From Methanomassiliicoccaceae archaeon (GTDB lineage Archaea; Thermoplasmatota; Thermoplasmata; Methanomassiliicoccales; Methanomethylophilaceae): a stretch of 40,850 nt of DNA. This document shows, one piece after another, positions 1 through 8,627 of the stretch. Location of the stretch: the NCBI GenBank assembly GCA_016284295.1, contig JAEEOP010000019.1:1-40850 (forward strand). The letters are read 5' to 3'. The notes under the pieces are model-generated. The model was not told the origin of the DNA. It did no database searches and saw nothing but the letters and a program-made list of their open reading frames with translations. Position 1 is the stretch's first letter; each line of letters begins with the position of its first letter. Made by a program: the position numbers and the translations under genes.

Positions 1-251
1 ATGAAAATCATCCTCAGAAACGGCCGATACAGCATCGGTTTTCCTCTACATCCTAGCGAATGCTCTCAATATGGCACTCGATTTAAAATATCGAAAATGT
101 CCTTTTCTGAACAAGGACCACTTTTTCAACTTAAGATAAACATTTACCATTTGGACTGAAAGGTATGCTTTAAGCAACAGATGCGATCCGAATGTGAAAG
201 AACGGCGGCAGGTCGTTCATAGGTAATAAGCATCAGAAAGCAAGATATGAG

Positions 252-324
252 TGGGCCTACCCGGATTTGAACCGGGGTCAATGGCTCCCAAAGCCACAAG
301 TATACCAAGCTAGCCCATAGGCCC
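252..324 (-). tRNA. tRNA-Pro (anticodon TGG)
   Basis: The minus strand folds as a tRNA. The acceptor stem GGGCCTA pairs with TAGGCCC, the discriminator is A, the anticodon stem GTGGC/GCCAT encloses the loop TTTGGGA (anticodon TGG, reading CCA proline codons), and the T arm carries the usual GTTCAAAT. The 3' CCA is not encoded. The D stem is weak, with a C/A mismatch at its inner pair. A TATA-like box lies about 28 nt upstream, and the gene for the CCA-adding enzyme that would mature this 3' end is the next gene upstream on the same strand. Confidence 0.93.
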
Positions 325-348
325 ACTGAACCTCTCCATCAATCCTCG

Positions 349-358
349 ATATAAAAAA
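349..358 (-). promoter_or_regulatory. TATA box of tRNA-Pro
   Basis: The minus strand reads TTTTTTATAT about 25-30 nt before the tRNA 5' end, the normal archaeal spacing for a TBP site. Confidence 0.6.
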
Positions 359-424
359 CATGACTCCGGTCGCTGCTGGCAGCGGATCGCCGCGCTCCTT
401 ACTGCGAGACCATGATCCCGGAGG

Positions 425-1759
425 TCAGTTCTTCCATGGTGGGATCGGGTCCAGGAGCTCCGTCAGGAGGCCCGCATCGGCCGTGGCCAGAGTCTGGAAG
501 TGGTCGAACACGGTCGCCGTGGACGGATCGATGTTCTTTCCGATGCCGGCGACGGGCGTCTGCTTCTCCAGGAACTCGGTGGCCGTGCGGATGTGCCTCG
601 CGGATTCCACGTACCAGTAGCCATCCTCCTGGTACGGCGCTCCGTACGGGTTGTCCTTCCAGAACTCCAGGAAGTCATCGGAGGCGCCCTTCACCTTCAC
701 CGGAGGGCCCCTGTGCTTATGGGTCTCCGACAGGATGTCCGTCTCCAGCTCGAAGATGATCCTCATGCCGTAGTCCTCGAGCCTGTGCACTGCTCTCAGG
801 ACCTTAAAATCGAACTCCTTGAACTTCTTCTCGAGGGCGTTCTGCGTCCTCCAGAGCTGACCCTGCAGGCTGTCCTCCACGACATCGGGCCTGTCGAACG
901 TGATGGATACCAGCCTGGACTTCCTCTTGGCGCAGATCCATTCAAGCTCCTCTGTCTGCAGCGGTACCCTTGGGTTGGGGAGGAAGAACCTCTCGTCAGG
1001 TTCCCTGAGGTACTCGGATGCGGCGTACTTGAACATCTCCAGGGTGTCCTGGTGCACCGAGGAGGCCGCGTTCCTGGTGCTGTCCACGGGATCGTAGACC
1101 ACCAGTGCGGAATCGAAGTCCGGGCCTTTCTCCTCTACGACGATGACCTCTCCGAGGTTCCATCCAACGGCCGCCTTCAGGACATCTCTGAACGACCCGT
1201 ACTTGACGATGAGGATCTCGCACATGTAACCGGAGAATCCCCTGGAGTCCTGTTCGGCACCGTAGGTGCCTATGCCCTTCATGAACTTCTTCAGAAGACG
1301 TACCTGGTCCTTCTGGTCGGCGCTCAGGTGGGAGTTCATGTACTCCGTGTGGAACGGAGTACGGTCGACAGAGGTCTTGAGCTGCGACGTGGACTGCAGG
1401 TGGTAGCAGGGGACCAGGTCCACCTCCACCCCTTCGAAGTATCCGGTGGTGTACGGGTGCTCGGAGTAGACGAGCTCACCTCCGATGAGGTCCTTGCCGG
1501 CCTGGAGGCCGATGCGCTCGACCTCCTTGCGGTCCATATCTATGGGGAACATCATGAAGAGGTCCAGGTCCTGGTCCGACAGGTAGCTGCCCTTGGCGTA
1601 GGATCCGGCATATTTGCAGATCACATCGAGGCCCTTCTCCCTGTAGTATCCTCTGACCTTCTCCATGAGGCGGGATGCTATGTCGTCCAGGCGCTCCATC
1701 GATTCCTTCGAGGGTACGATCTCCCCCAACACCGACAGTTCGACCAGTTCCGCATCCAT
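425..1759 (-). CDS. cca: CCA-adding enzyme (archaeal class I tRNA nucleotidyltransferase)
   Basis: Adds or repairs the 3' CCA of tRNAs from CTP and ATP without a nucleic-acid template. The N-terminal nucleotidyltransferase signature GSYAKGSYLSDQDLDLF supplies two catalytic carboxylates and GVEVDLVPCY the third, followed by the central, body and tail regions of the archaeal family. The length of 444 aa is typical. The reading frame can be extended to a GTG at 1777, but the ATG at 1759 is preceded at 8 nt by GGAGG, so I take 1759 as the start. The neighbouring tRNA-Pro has no encoded CCA and is a direct substrate. Stop is TGA. Confidence 0.93.
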   Translation of the reverse strand: MDAELVELSVLGEIVPSKESMERLDDIASRLMEKVRGYYREKGLDVICKYAGSYAKGSYLSDQDLDLFMMFPIDMDRKEVERIGLQAGKDLIGGELVYSEHPYTTGYFEGVEVDLVPCYHLQSTSQLKTSVDRTPFHTEYMNSHLSADQKDQVRLLKKFMKGIGTYGAEQDSRGFSGYMCEILIVKYGSFRDVLKAAVGWNLGEVIVVEEKGPDFDSALVVYDPVDSTRNAASSVHQDTLEMFKYAASEYLREPDERFFLPNPRVPLQTEELEWICAKRKSRLVSITFDRPDVVEDSLQGQLWRTQNALEKKFKEFDFKVLRAVHRLEDYGMRIIFELETDILSETHKHRGPPVKVKGASDDFLEFWKDNPYGAPYQEDGYWYVESARHIRTATEFLEKQTPVAGIGKNIDPSTATVFDHFQTLATADAGLLTELLDPIPPWKN

Positions 1760-1874
1760 TCTCAATGCCTCCGTCACTATGGCTCCAAGCCTTGACCCTA
1801 TGGACCTACTAATCGGGTAACAAGTATATCAATGGGAGCAGACCTGACGGGAAAGTCGGGCCCGCCCATAGGTT

Positions 1875-2897
1875 TCAGAATTCCCTTCTGACAAATCTGA
1901 CCCAGGCCACGAAGTAGGAGACGATACCCCATGCCAACAGGACGAGGGCAGCCCTTCCGACGTCGGGATAGTCCATGTGCGGGAGTACCCCTACGCTCAT
2001 GAACTTGAGCACAGAGATCATCACTTTCAGGTTGCCGTCGGCGCCAGTATTGAGGAACATGAACATCTTCAGTATGGATTCCCTATGTTCATCATCCAGG
2101 GCCAGATAATCCGGCGATTGTATGAACTCGGTCAGCCATTCCTTGGCTGGGTCCAGACCCTTGTCCGTGAATCCCTCGAGGATGGTTATCGCGCTGTCCA
2201 CCACCCTCTTGAACTGCTCGGCCGTCTTATTGTACTGGTCCACGTACTCCGGCACGCAGGTGTACAGGGTATCGGCGGACTGGTCGAGCATGTACCAGTT
2301 CTCGCCGTCGTCGGAACCGATCATCGAAGAGGATATGGGGATGATGATCACGAGGATGAGCACGGATATGATCGTGCATACGCTGCCCTTCTTGAAGAAG
2401 GAGCTGATGATGAACGCTATCCCGGATGCTGCAAAGGCGTAGAGGATGGATACCCCGTACGACGTAAGGAGGTCGGACGGTACTGTCCCCAGCTTCACGT
2501 ACGCGACGATGCTGGCCATGATGTAATATGCGAGGATCAGCAGGGCCTCGATGATCAGGCACGAGAGGATCTTACCAAGGAAGATGGACGTCCTCCTTAT
2601 GGGCCTGGTGAACAGGATCAGCGCGGTCCTCTCCTCGAACTCGGAGACGATCGCAACGGATGCCAGGAGGGCGACCACGAGCGTGATCACCATCGGGAAC
2701 ATGTTGAAGTAGACGCTCATGAACTGACCGATGTCCTTGATGTCATCCCATCCGTTGGTGGCCATCTGAAGGCCGGTGATCAGCAGGAACACCAGGAACA
2801 CGATGGCCGTGCTGATCAGGAACTTCCTTCCGCGGACGCTCTTTATGATCTCGTTCTTTGCGACCACGCCTATCTGCACGAAGTCGTTCGTCATCAT
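1875..2897 (-). CDS. ABC transporter permease (ABC-2 type)
   Basis: Integral membrane subunit of an ABC exporter, 340 aa. A cytoplasmic N-terminus with the pattern KNEIIKSVRGRKF is followed by a first membrane helix, a loop, a cluster of four or five hydrophobic helices (about residues 60-210), an extracytoplasmic loop of about 90 residues and a last helix near the C-terminus. This is the ABC-2/NatB-like layout. The start ATG-ATG (2897) overlaps the stop of the ATPase gene and has AAAGGAG just upstream, so the two are translationally coupled. The substrate cannot be told from sequence. Confidence 0.85.
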   Translation of the reverse strand: MMTNDFVQIGVVAKNEIIKSVRGRKFLISTAIVFLVFLLITGLQMATNGWDDIKDIGQFMSVYFNMFPMVITLVVALLASVAIVSEFEERTALILFTRPIRRTSIFLGKILSCLIIEALLILAYYIMASIVAYVKLGTVPSDLLTSYGVSILYAFAASGIAFIISSFFKKGSVCTIISVLILVIIIPISSSMIGSDDGENWYMLDQSADTLYTCVPEYVDQYNKTAEQFKRVVDSAITILEGFTDKGLDPAKEWLTEFIQSPDYLALDDEHRESILKMFMFLNTGADGNLKVMISVLKFMSVGVLPHMDYPDVGRAALVLLAWGIVSYFVAWVRFVRREF

Positions 2898-3832
2898 CTC
2901 GACTCCTTTATGAGGTTCAGGTAGGTCTCCTCCAGGGAGTCCTCCTCGGTCAGCGAGTACACCTTCATGTCCATCTCGGCCAGGTCCTTGTAGAGTCTCG
3001 ACCTCAGCGACGCGTCGGAGCCGATGTTTATCGATATGTCGTTGCCCAGGCGCTCCGCCGATATGACGTAGTCCAGCGAGTCTATCGCCGAGATCATGTC
3101 GTCCGTCGGGAGGCCGTCCACCTTTGCGATAACGTTCCTGGCGCCGCTGGTGGATTCGAATGCGGATATGTCGTCGTCCATGAGCAGGGTGCCGTGGTTG
3201 ATGAATGCGATCCTGTCGCAGAGGTCCTGGACCTCGGGCAGGATGTGGGAGCTCATGACGATGGTCAGGTCCTTGGAATCGTTCCTGAGGTTCTTCAGCA
3301 CCTCCCTTATCTCCGCCATGCCTCTGGGGTCCAGTCCGGAGGTGGGTTCGTCCAGGATGATGATGCGGGGGTCGTCCAGCAGCGCCTGTCCGAGGGCGAT
3401 CCTCTGCCTCATGCCCTTGGAGAACGTCCCGAGCCTCTTGTCCTGCCATTCGGTCATTTTGACCTTCTCCAGGATGCTCTGCGTCTCCGCGGATATCTGT
3501 TCGCGGTTCATGCCTATGAGCTCGCCGACGTACCTGAAGGTCTCCCTGGGGGTGAGGTACGGGTAGAATTCTGGGGTCTCTATGACTGTTCCGACATCCT
3601 GCAGGGCCCTCTTCGGGTCCTTGGTGACATCGATCCCGTTGAGATACGCCTCTCCGGATGTGGCGTTTATCAGATGTGTCAATATCTTCAAGGTCGTGCT
3701 CTTGCCGGCCCCGTTGGGACCCAGCAGACCGGTGAAGCTGTTCTTCTTTATCGTCAGGTTGAGGTCGTTCACGGCGGTGAACCTGCCGTATTCCTTCCTG
3801 AGGTTGACGATCTCTATCGGGTTCTCGGACAT
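2894..3832 (-). CDS. ABC transporter ATP-binding protein
   Basis: ATPase partner of the permease, 312 aa. It shows Walker A GPNGAGKST, a signature-like stretch FSKGMRQRIALGQALLDDP, Walker B IIILDEPTSGLDP and the H-loop MSSHILPE, then a C-terminal extension of about 90 residues usual in NatA/CcmA-like drug or lipid exporters. The frame extends to a TTG at 3841, but that codon directly abuts the only AAGGA; the ATG at 3832 is the better start. First gene of a two-gene operon divergent from gap, with the nested inverted repeat at 3904-3965 between the promoters. Confidence 0.9.
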   Translation of the reverse strand: MSENPIEIVNLRKEYGRFTAVNDLNLTIKKNSFTGLLGPNGAGKSTTLKILTHLINATSGEAYLNGIDVTKDPKRALQDVGTVIETPEFYPYLTPRETFRYVGELIGMNREQISAETQSILEKVKMTEWQDKRLGTFSKGMRQRIALGQALLDDPRIIILDEPTSGLDPRGMAEIREVLKNLRNDSKDLTIVMSSHILPEVQDLCDRIAFINHGTLLMDDDISAFESTSGARNVIAKVDGLPTDDMISAIDSLDYVISAERLGNDISINIGSDASLRSRLYKDLAEMDMKVYSLTEEDSLEETYLNLIKESR

Positions 3833-3903
3833 ATCGATCAAATCCTTGCCGGCGGAACGACTGCCGGACCAATGGGGCTACGACATGGTCCGATGGTAAA
3901 AAT

Positions 3904-3965
3904 GGTTGCGTTGGATGCGACAGTATGGCCGCAGTTCCCTTCCGCCATACACCTTATCGGCAACC
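3904..3965. repeat. Nested inverted repeat in the divergent gap/ABC promoter region
   Basis: Outer arms GGTTGC (3904-3909) and GCAACC (3960-3965) enclose inner arms GTATGGC (3923-3929) and GCCATAC (3944-3950), each perfectly complementary. The element fills the space between a TATA-like stretch for the ABC operon (about 3897-3905, minus strand) and the gap TATA box (3971-3980). A regulator-binding site is plausible but unproven. Confidence 0.45.
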
Positions 3966-3970
3966 GCGAT

Positions 3971-3980
3971 ACTTTATTAT
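3971..3980 (+). promoter_or_regulatory. TATA box of gap
   Basis: ACTTTATTAT lies about 38 nt before the gap start codon, predicting transcription from near 4000 and a short leader that includes AAGG before the ATG. Confidence 0.55.
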
Positions 3981-4013
3981 GGACCAGCACTATCAGACTT
4001 CAAGGTAATTATA

Positions 4014-5030
4014 ATGGCGAAGATCAGGGTCGGAGTCAACGGTTTCGGAACCATTGGAAAGAGAGTTGCAGCAGCTGTCTCGGCACAGGATGACATGGAG
4101 CTCGTCGGTGTCACGAAGACGAGGCCGTCGTTCGAGGCCAGGTCCGCATTGGACAAAGGCTACGGCCTCTACGTTCCCGCGGACAACGTGAAAGCGTTCG
4201 AGGATGCGGGCATGAAGGTCAGCGGTACCATCGACGATCTCATAGGATCCGTGGACATAATCGTGGACTGCACCCCCGGCAACGTGGGCGAGGAGTACAA
4301 GGCCAAGTACCTGGCTGCAGGCGTGAAGGCCATCTTCCAGGGAGGAGAGGACCACGCCCTCACAGGCATCTCTTTCAATTCCACCGCTAACTATTCAGAG
4401 TCATGGGGCGCTCAGCTCTCGCGCGTCGTCTCATGCAACACCACGGGACTCCTCAGGACCCTGAATCCCCTGGACAAGAAGTTCAAGATCAAGAACGCGT
4501 TCGTGACCATCGTCAGGAGGGCCGCGGACCCCGGAGACGCGAAGACGGGACCGGTCAATGCGCTGGAGCCTTCCGTCAAGCTCCCGACCCACCACGGGCC
4601 CGATGTGCAGAGCATCATGCCCTGGCTGGACATCAACACCATGGCTGTGAAGGCATCAACGACCCTGATGCACCTCCACACCGTCGTGGTCCAGTTCAAC
4701 ACCGATATCACCACCGAGGACGTCCTCGAGGTGTTCAGGAACGCGCCCCGCGTCAGGCTGGTCAGCAGCAAGGACGGGATCAAGAGCACCGCCAACGTTA
4801 TGGAGCTCGCAAGGGAGCTCGGACGCGACAGGTCCGATATGTACGAGATCGTCGTATGGGCGGACGGCGTGAAGGTCGTGGGCAACACCCTGTACTACTA
4901 CCAGGCCGTGCACCAGGAGTCCGATGTGATCCCGGAGAACATCGACTGCATCAGGTCCATGTGCAAGCTGGAGCAGGACGCGGCCGCATCCCAGGCCAAG
5001 ACCAACAGGTCCATGGGAATACCCCAGTGA
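4014..5030 (+). CDS. gap: Glyceraldehyde-3-phosphate dehydrogenase, archaeal type II
   Basis: Interconverts glyceraldehyde 3-phosphate and 1,3-bisphosphoglycerate with NAD(P), probably mainly in gluconeogenesis in this type of organism. The N-terminal Rossmann motif is GVNGFGTIGKRV (G10, G12, G15) and the active-site cysteine is C141 in VVSCNTTGLLR. The length of 338 aa and the motif GGEDHALTGISFNS are typical of the archaeal class. The frame is open upstream to 3906, but the family start MAKIRVGVNG at 4014 follows an AAGG and a TATA box at the right distance. pgk follows after 10 nt, so the two consecutive enzymes of triose conversion form an operon. Confidence 0.96.
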   Translation: MAKIRVGVNGFGTIGKRVAAAVSAQDDMELVGVTKTRPSFEARSALDKGYGLYVPADNVKAFEDAGMKVSGTIDDLIGSVDIIVDCTPGNVGEEYKAKYLAAGVKAIFQGGEDHALTGISFNSTANYSESWGAQLSRVVSCNTTGLLRTLNPLDKKFKIKNAFVTIVRRAADPGDAKTGPVNALEPSVKLPTHHGPDVQSIMPWLDINTMAVKASTTLMHLHTVVVQFNTDITTEDVLEVFRNAPRVRLVSSKDGIKSTANVMELARELGRDRSDMYEIVVWADGVKVVGNTLYYYQAVHQESDVIPENIDCIRSMCKLEQDAAASQAKTNRSMGIPQ

Positions 5031-5040
5031 AGGTCTGAAG

Positions 5041-6288
5041 ATGGAGAAGGATTTCAACACGCTCGAGGATTTCGACTACAGGGACAGGACCGTCCTCCTC
5101 AGGGTGGACATCAACTGCCCCCTCGACAAGGAGTCGCTCCAGATCGTGAACGATTCCAGGATCAGGAGGGTAATCCCGACCATCAGGGAGCTCATGGGGA
5201 AGAAGGCCAGGCTTGTCATCCTGGCTCATCAGAGCAGGAAGGGCAAGTGGGACTTCATCGACCTGAAGCAGCACGCGGAGCACCTCTCCAAGCATCTCAA
5301 CGCCCCCGTCCAGTACGTGGACGATGTCCTGGGCGACGATGCGATGAACGCGATCAAGGCCCTCAAGCCCGGTCAGGTCCTCCTGCTCGGCAACGTCAGG
5401 GCCATCGACAGCGAGACCGCCAAGGGCGACATGGCCATGCACTCCGAAGGGGAGATCGTGCAGACGCTGGCACCTCTGATCGATTACTACGTGTGCGACG
5501 CCTTCGGGGCATCGCACAGGTCCCAGTGCTCGCTGGTAGGATTCTCAGCAAAGGTGCCCTCGGCATCCGGCAGGCTCATGGCCAAGGAGATGTCCGCCCT
5601 CAAGGCCATCTTCGAGAACCCCCGCAGGCCTTCCGTCTTCATACTCGGAGGCGCCAAGTTCGGGGACGTGTCGATCATGATCGACCGTGTGCTCGGCAAC
5701 GGCACCGCCGATACAGTCATACTCACGGGACTGGCCGGCAACGCGTTCCTCTACGCGAGGGGCGTTGACATAGGAGAGGCCAGTTCCAAGATCCTGGCGG
5801 AGGAGCTCACCGAGGAGAACCTCCAGGCGGCCAAGGACGTGCTCGCCAGATACGGCCAGAGGATCCTCCTCCCCGTCGATGTGGCGGTGGAGAGGGACGG
5901 GAAGCGCGTATCCGTGAACATCGGAGATTTACCGTCATCCGAGCCTGCATTGGACATCGGGGACGCATCCGCGGAGAAGTTCGCCAAGGTCATACTCTCG
6001 TCCAGGACCAGTTTCATGTCCGGCCCCGCCGGAATGATCGAGAAGCCTGATTTCGCCATCGGGACCCGCGTGCTCATGACCGCTATGGTCGACAGCGGCG
6101 GACAGTCCGTCATCGGAGGAGGCCACACAGGAGGGGCGGCGGAGAAGTTCGACCTCGCCGACAGATTCTCGTACGTTAGCACTGGCGGAGGCGCATTGGA
6201 GACCTTCCTGCTGGGAGAGCCCCTGCCTGTCATCGAGGCCCTGAAGTATTCCAAGGAGAAGTTCGGGAAGGATACCCAAAAACTTTAA
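5041..6288 (+). CDS. pgk: Phosphoglycerate kinase
   Basis: Transfers phosphate between 1,3-bisphosphoglycerate and ADP, the step next to GAPDH. The N-terminal substrate-binding motif LLRVDINCPLD, the HQSRKG stretch and the C-terminal glycine-rich STGGGALETFL nucleotide site are all present. At 415 aa it matches archaeal PGK. It follows gap in an operon, with GAAGGTC before the ATG. Its stop is TAA, one of the very few genes here not ending in TGA. Confidence 0.96.
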   Translation: MEKDFNTLEDFDYRDRTVLLRVDINCPLDKESLQIVNDSRIRRVIPTIRELMGKKARLVILAHQSRKGKWDFIDLKQHAEHLSKHLNAPVQYVDDVLGDDAMNAIKALKPGQVLLLGNVRAIDSETAKGDMAMHSEGEIVQTLAPLIDYYVCDAFGASHRSQCSLVGFSAKVPSASGRLMAKEMSALKAIFENPRRPSVFILGGAKFGDVSIMIDRVLGNGTADTVILTGLAGNAFLYARGVDIGEASSKILAEELTEENLQAAKDVLARYGQRILLPVDVAVERDGKRVSVNIGDLPSSEPALDIGDASAEKFAKVILSSRTSFMSGPAGMIEKPDFAIGTRVLMTAMVDSGGQSVIGGGHTGGAAEKFDLADRFSYVSTGGGALETFLLGEPLPVIEALKYSKEKFGKDTQKL

Positions 6289-6312
6289 TGTAGAATTAGG
6301 GATGCGGTCGCG

Positions 6313-6690
6313 ATGGCTAAGAAAAGGCGCATAATTGAGGAAGAACCCGAGGAATCCTACGAGTTCACCCCCACCGAGTTCAACGAGAGGGAGTTCATCC
6401 TTAAGGAGATCTACACCTCGAAGATTTTCGCGGTCGCCATAGTGCTCGCCATCATCGTCGGTATAGTCGGTGCGGTGCTCATCAACATGGAGCCGATGGT
6501 CAGCGGAACATGGTACCTCATGTCCATCGTCGCCACCGTGATCTCCTTCGCGGTGATGTTCCTCATCAAGAAGATCTCATCCCTTCTCGGACTCCACCCC
6601 GAGCTCATCGACGTCAAGTCCCTCGCAGGTACATACCTCATCTACCTTGCGCTGGCACTCGGTGTCTGCATCATCGGGGTCCAGTTCTGA
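6313..6690 (+). CDS. Small membrane protein with acidic N-terminus (hypothetical)
   Basis: A 125-aa protein I do not recognise. An acidic, soluble N-terminal segment of about 35 residues (rich in E and T) is followed by three hydrophobic helices at about residues 38-57, 66-85 and 103-123, with a short KKISSLLGLHPELIDVKS loop between the second and third. It starts 24 nt after pgk and is probably the last gene of the gap-pgk transcript; the rdgB-bud32 operon converges on it. No function can be assigned. Confidence 0.75.
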   Translation: MAKKRRIIEEEPEESYEFTPTEFNEREFILKEIYTSKIFAVAIVLAIIVGIVGAVLINMEPMVSGTWYLMSIVATVISFAVMFLIKKISSLLGLHPELIDVKSLAGTYLIYLALALGVCIIGVQF

Positions 6691-6722
6691 GCCCCGGTTG
6701 GAAACGACTTAACTTTTTACTT

Positions 6723-7268
6723 TCACTTCTTGAGTTCCTCGATGAGGAGCTTTACCGCATTGCCGCGGTGCGACATGGTGTTCTTCTCCTCGATCGGTAT
6801 CTCTGCGAAGGTCAGCTTCCCGTCAGGGCTGAATATGGGGTCGAAGCCGAATCCGCCGTCCCCCTGCTCCTTCTCGATGATGAATCCTCTGCACCTGCCC
6901 ATGACGACTATGCGCCTTCCGTCGATGTCGCATCCGATGCAGCACCTGAACTCCGCCCCGCGGTCCTCCACCCCTTCCATGAGCTTGAGTATGCCCTGGT
7001 TGCCGATGGTCTTCTGGGCATAGGCGGACCACACTCCGGGGAATCCCTTGAGCGCATCCACGAACAATCCCGAATCATCGATGATGAAGTCCCTGACCCC
7101 TTTCCTGATGATCTCGTCCATCCCCTTCTGCACGACCTCCTCCAGATCGGATGTCTGCACTTCATCGTACGGGAGCCTGTAGTGCTCCATCTCGATGCCC
7201 AGGTCCGCGAAGGACCTCTGGTACTCTGCTACCTTGCCGGGGTTGGATGTGATGACCTTGAGCTTCAT
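6723..7268 (-). CDS. XTP/dITP diphosphatase (RdgB/HAM1 family)
   Basis: House-cleaning pyrophosphatase that hydrolyses ITP, dITP and XTP and so keeps deaminated purines out of DNA and RNA. The N-terminal SNPGKVAEY motif, the FIIDDSGLFVDALKGFPGVW substrate region, GFGFDPIF and the C-terminal SHRGNA are all characteristic. 181 aa, usual length. The start ATG at 7268 overlaps the stop of the upstream Bud32 gene by 4 nt (ATGA), so the two are co-translated. Confidence 0.94.
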   Translation of the reverse strand: MKLKVITSNPGKVAEYQRSFADLGIEMEHYRLPYDEVQTSDLEEVVQKGMDEIIRKGVRDFIIDDSGLFVDALKGFPGVWSAYAQKTIGNQGILKLMEGVEDRGAEFRCCIGCDIDGRRIVVMGRCRGFIIEKEQGDGGFGFDPIFSPDGKLTFAEIPIEEKNTMSHRGNAVKLLIEELKK

Positions 7269-7888
7269 GTGTATCTGCACCTGTTCTTGATGTCGGTGAG
7301 CTTCCTCTTCACCGCCTTGGGGTCGGAGACGTGGCTGTAGTACGTCTCCATCAGCTTTCCGAAGGAATCCTCGAGACCGACATGGGCGGAGCTGAACGCC
7401 CTCTCCAGGAGCCTCAGGTCCACGCCGATATCCTCCAGTTCCGCATTCGCGCATCCCATGGAGAAGTCTATCAGGCATACCTGATCATCTTCCAGGATCA
7501 TGTTGGATGTGGTCAGGTCCCCGTGGCAGACCTTGGCCGAGTGCAGCTTGGCAACGGCCTCGCCTATCTTCACGCAGATCTCGTCGGCCCTCTCCGGCTC
7601 CTCGTCGAGGACGTCCTTGATGGACCTTCCCTCGATGTATTCCATCGTTATGGAGCATTCCTTGAGGTCTATGTCGTAGATGCAGGGAGTGCGGACCCCT
7701 GCGTTCCTCGCGTCACGCATGATCCTCGCCTCGTTGCGGGTGCGGATGTTCCTGATGTGGGCGTCGATCTCCGGCAGCCTGTAGGACTTCCCGGGCCTGG
7801 TCTTCACCAACGCCTTGCGTCCGAGGAACTCGGACCTGTCGACTATGGCCTCCGCCCCCTGAATCATCGAATCTTCCGACATAACCAT
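7265..7888 (-). CDS. Bud32-type KEOPS kinase/ATPase (PRPK family)
   Basis: Small atypical kinase that acts with Kae1 in the KEOPS complex forming the N6-threonylcarbamoyl group of tRNAs. It shows a lysine motif (ALVKTRPGKSYR), the hinge ITMEYIEGRSI, the catalytic loop HGDLTTSNMI and the metal-binding LIDFSMG. Of the possible starts (7888 and 7882), 7888 lies about 40 nt from a minus-strand TATA box; the annotated frame beyond it runs through the promoter. It is encoded alone here, whereas in many archaea Bud32 is fused to Kae1. The gene is divergent from the AIM24-type gene and coupled to rdgB. Confidence 0.9.
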   Translation of the reverse strand: MVMSEDSMIQGAEAIVDRSEFLGRKALVKTRPGKSYRLPEIDAHIRNIRTRNEARIMRDARNAGVRTPCIYDIDLKECSITMEYIEGRSIKDVLDEEPERADEICVKIGEAVAKLHSAKVCHGDLTTSNMILEDDQVCLIDFSMGCANAELEDIGVDLRLLERAFSSAHVGLEDSFGKLMETYYSHVSDPKAVKRKLTDIKNRCRYT

Positions 7889-7893
7889 CACAA

Positions 7894-7933
7894 GTTTAAA
7901 TGCTAAAACGGAGATTACAGCACTGATATAAAT
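7894..7933. promoter_or_regulatory. Compact divergent promoter (bud32 / AIM24-type gene)
   Basis: The plus-strand TATA box TTTAAA (7894-7899) is about 35 nt from the plus gene start, and the minus-strand TATA box TTTATAT (about 7926-7933) overlaps the start codon of that same plus gene and is about 40 nt from the bud32 start. Each promoter therefore lies inside the 5' region of the opposing transcript. Confidence 0.5.
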
Positions 7934-8612
7934 GAAGTACACAATCACAGGAGATAATCTTCAGTTCGTCAACGTGGAACTGAACCCCGGTGAGCAGTTG
8001 AACTCCATTGCGGGTGCAATGGCATACATGACCGGCAACATGAGGATGGAGGCGATAATGGAGGGCGGATTCATGTCCGGTCTCAAGCGCTCCCTTTCCG
8101 GTTCCTCTCTGTTCTTGTTGAAGTACACTCCCCAGAATGGTGTCGGTGTCGTCGGACTCGGAGGAAGCGTCCCCGGAAAGATCCTCGACATCGATGTGGG
8201 GAAGGGCGCCTGGATCGTCCAGAAGACCGGATACCTCGGATCCGAGCCCACCGTCAAGCTGGACATGGCATTCCAGAAGAAGCTGAGCGCCGCGCTGTTC
8301 GGAGGGGAGGGACTCATCCTCCAGAAGCTCTCCGGACAGGGAATGGCCTTCGTCGGAGCATGTGGAGATCTGAACGTCGTGGAGCTCAAGGCCGGAGAGC
8401 AGTACAAGGTCTCGACATCCAACGCGGTTGCATGGGAGGACACGGTCAAATACGACATCTCCGCAGCAGGAGGGATCAAGACATCCCTGTTCGGAGGGGA
8501 GGGACTGTTCGTCACCACCCTCACCGGACCCGGAAAGATCGTCATCCAGTCGATGACGCTCAGCGACCTCGCAGGCGCGCTGATCCCGTACCTGCCCTCC
8601 AACAACAGCTGA
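7932..8612 (+). CDS. AIM24/TIGR00266 family protein
   Basis: A 226-aa soluble protein of the widespread TIGR00266/AIM24 family, built of repeated beta-rich motifs. Two similar halves can be seen: the FGGEGLILQKLSGQG segment (about residues 120-135) recurs as FGGEGLFVTTLTGPG (about 193-207), a typical internal duplication. The family's biochemical role is poorly known. It is followed 15 nt later by a small two-helix membrane protein, which may be its partner at the membrane. Short leader with a TATA box at 7894. Confidence 0.88.
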   Translation: MKYTITGDNLQFVNVELNPGEQLNSIAGAMAYMTGNMRMEAIMEGGFMSGLKRSLSGSSLFLLKYTPQNGVGVVGLGGSVPGKILDIDVGKGAWIVQKTGYLGSEPTVKLDMAFQKKLSAALFGGEGLILQKLSGQGMAFVGACGDLNVVELKAGEQYKVSTSNAVAWEDTVKYDISAAGGIKTSLFGGEGLFVTTLTGPGKIVIQSMTLSDLAGALIPYLPSNNS

Positions 8613-8627
8613 TAAGGGGATATCACA

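Noticed and set aside
1-162. A 53-codon plus-strand ORF at the window edge
   Set aside because: AT-rich, no recognisable motif, no ribosome binding site visible, and it could be random; the 1-251 stretch shows no other gene.
500-1795. A 431-codon plus-strand frame opposite cca
   Set aside because: Antisense shadow of the CCA-adding enzyme, with no family resemblance and no promoter or ribosome binding site.
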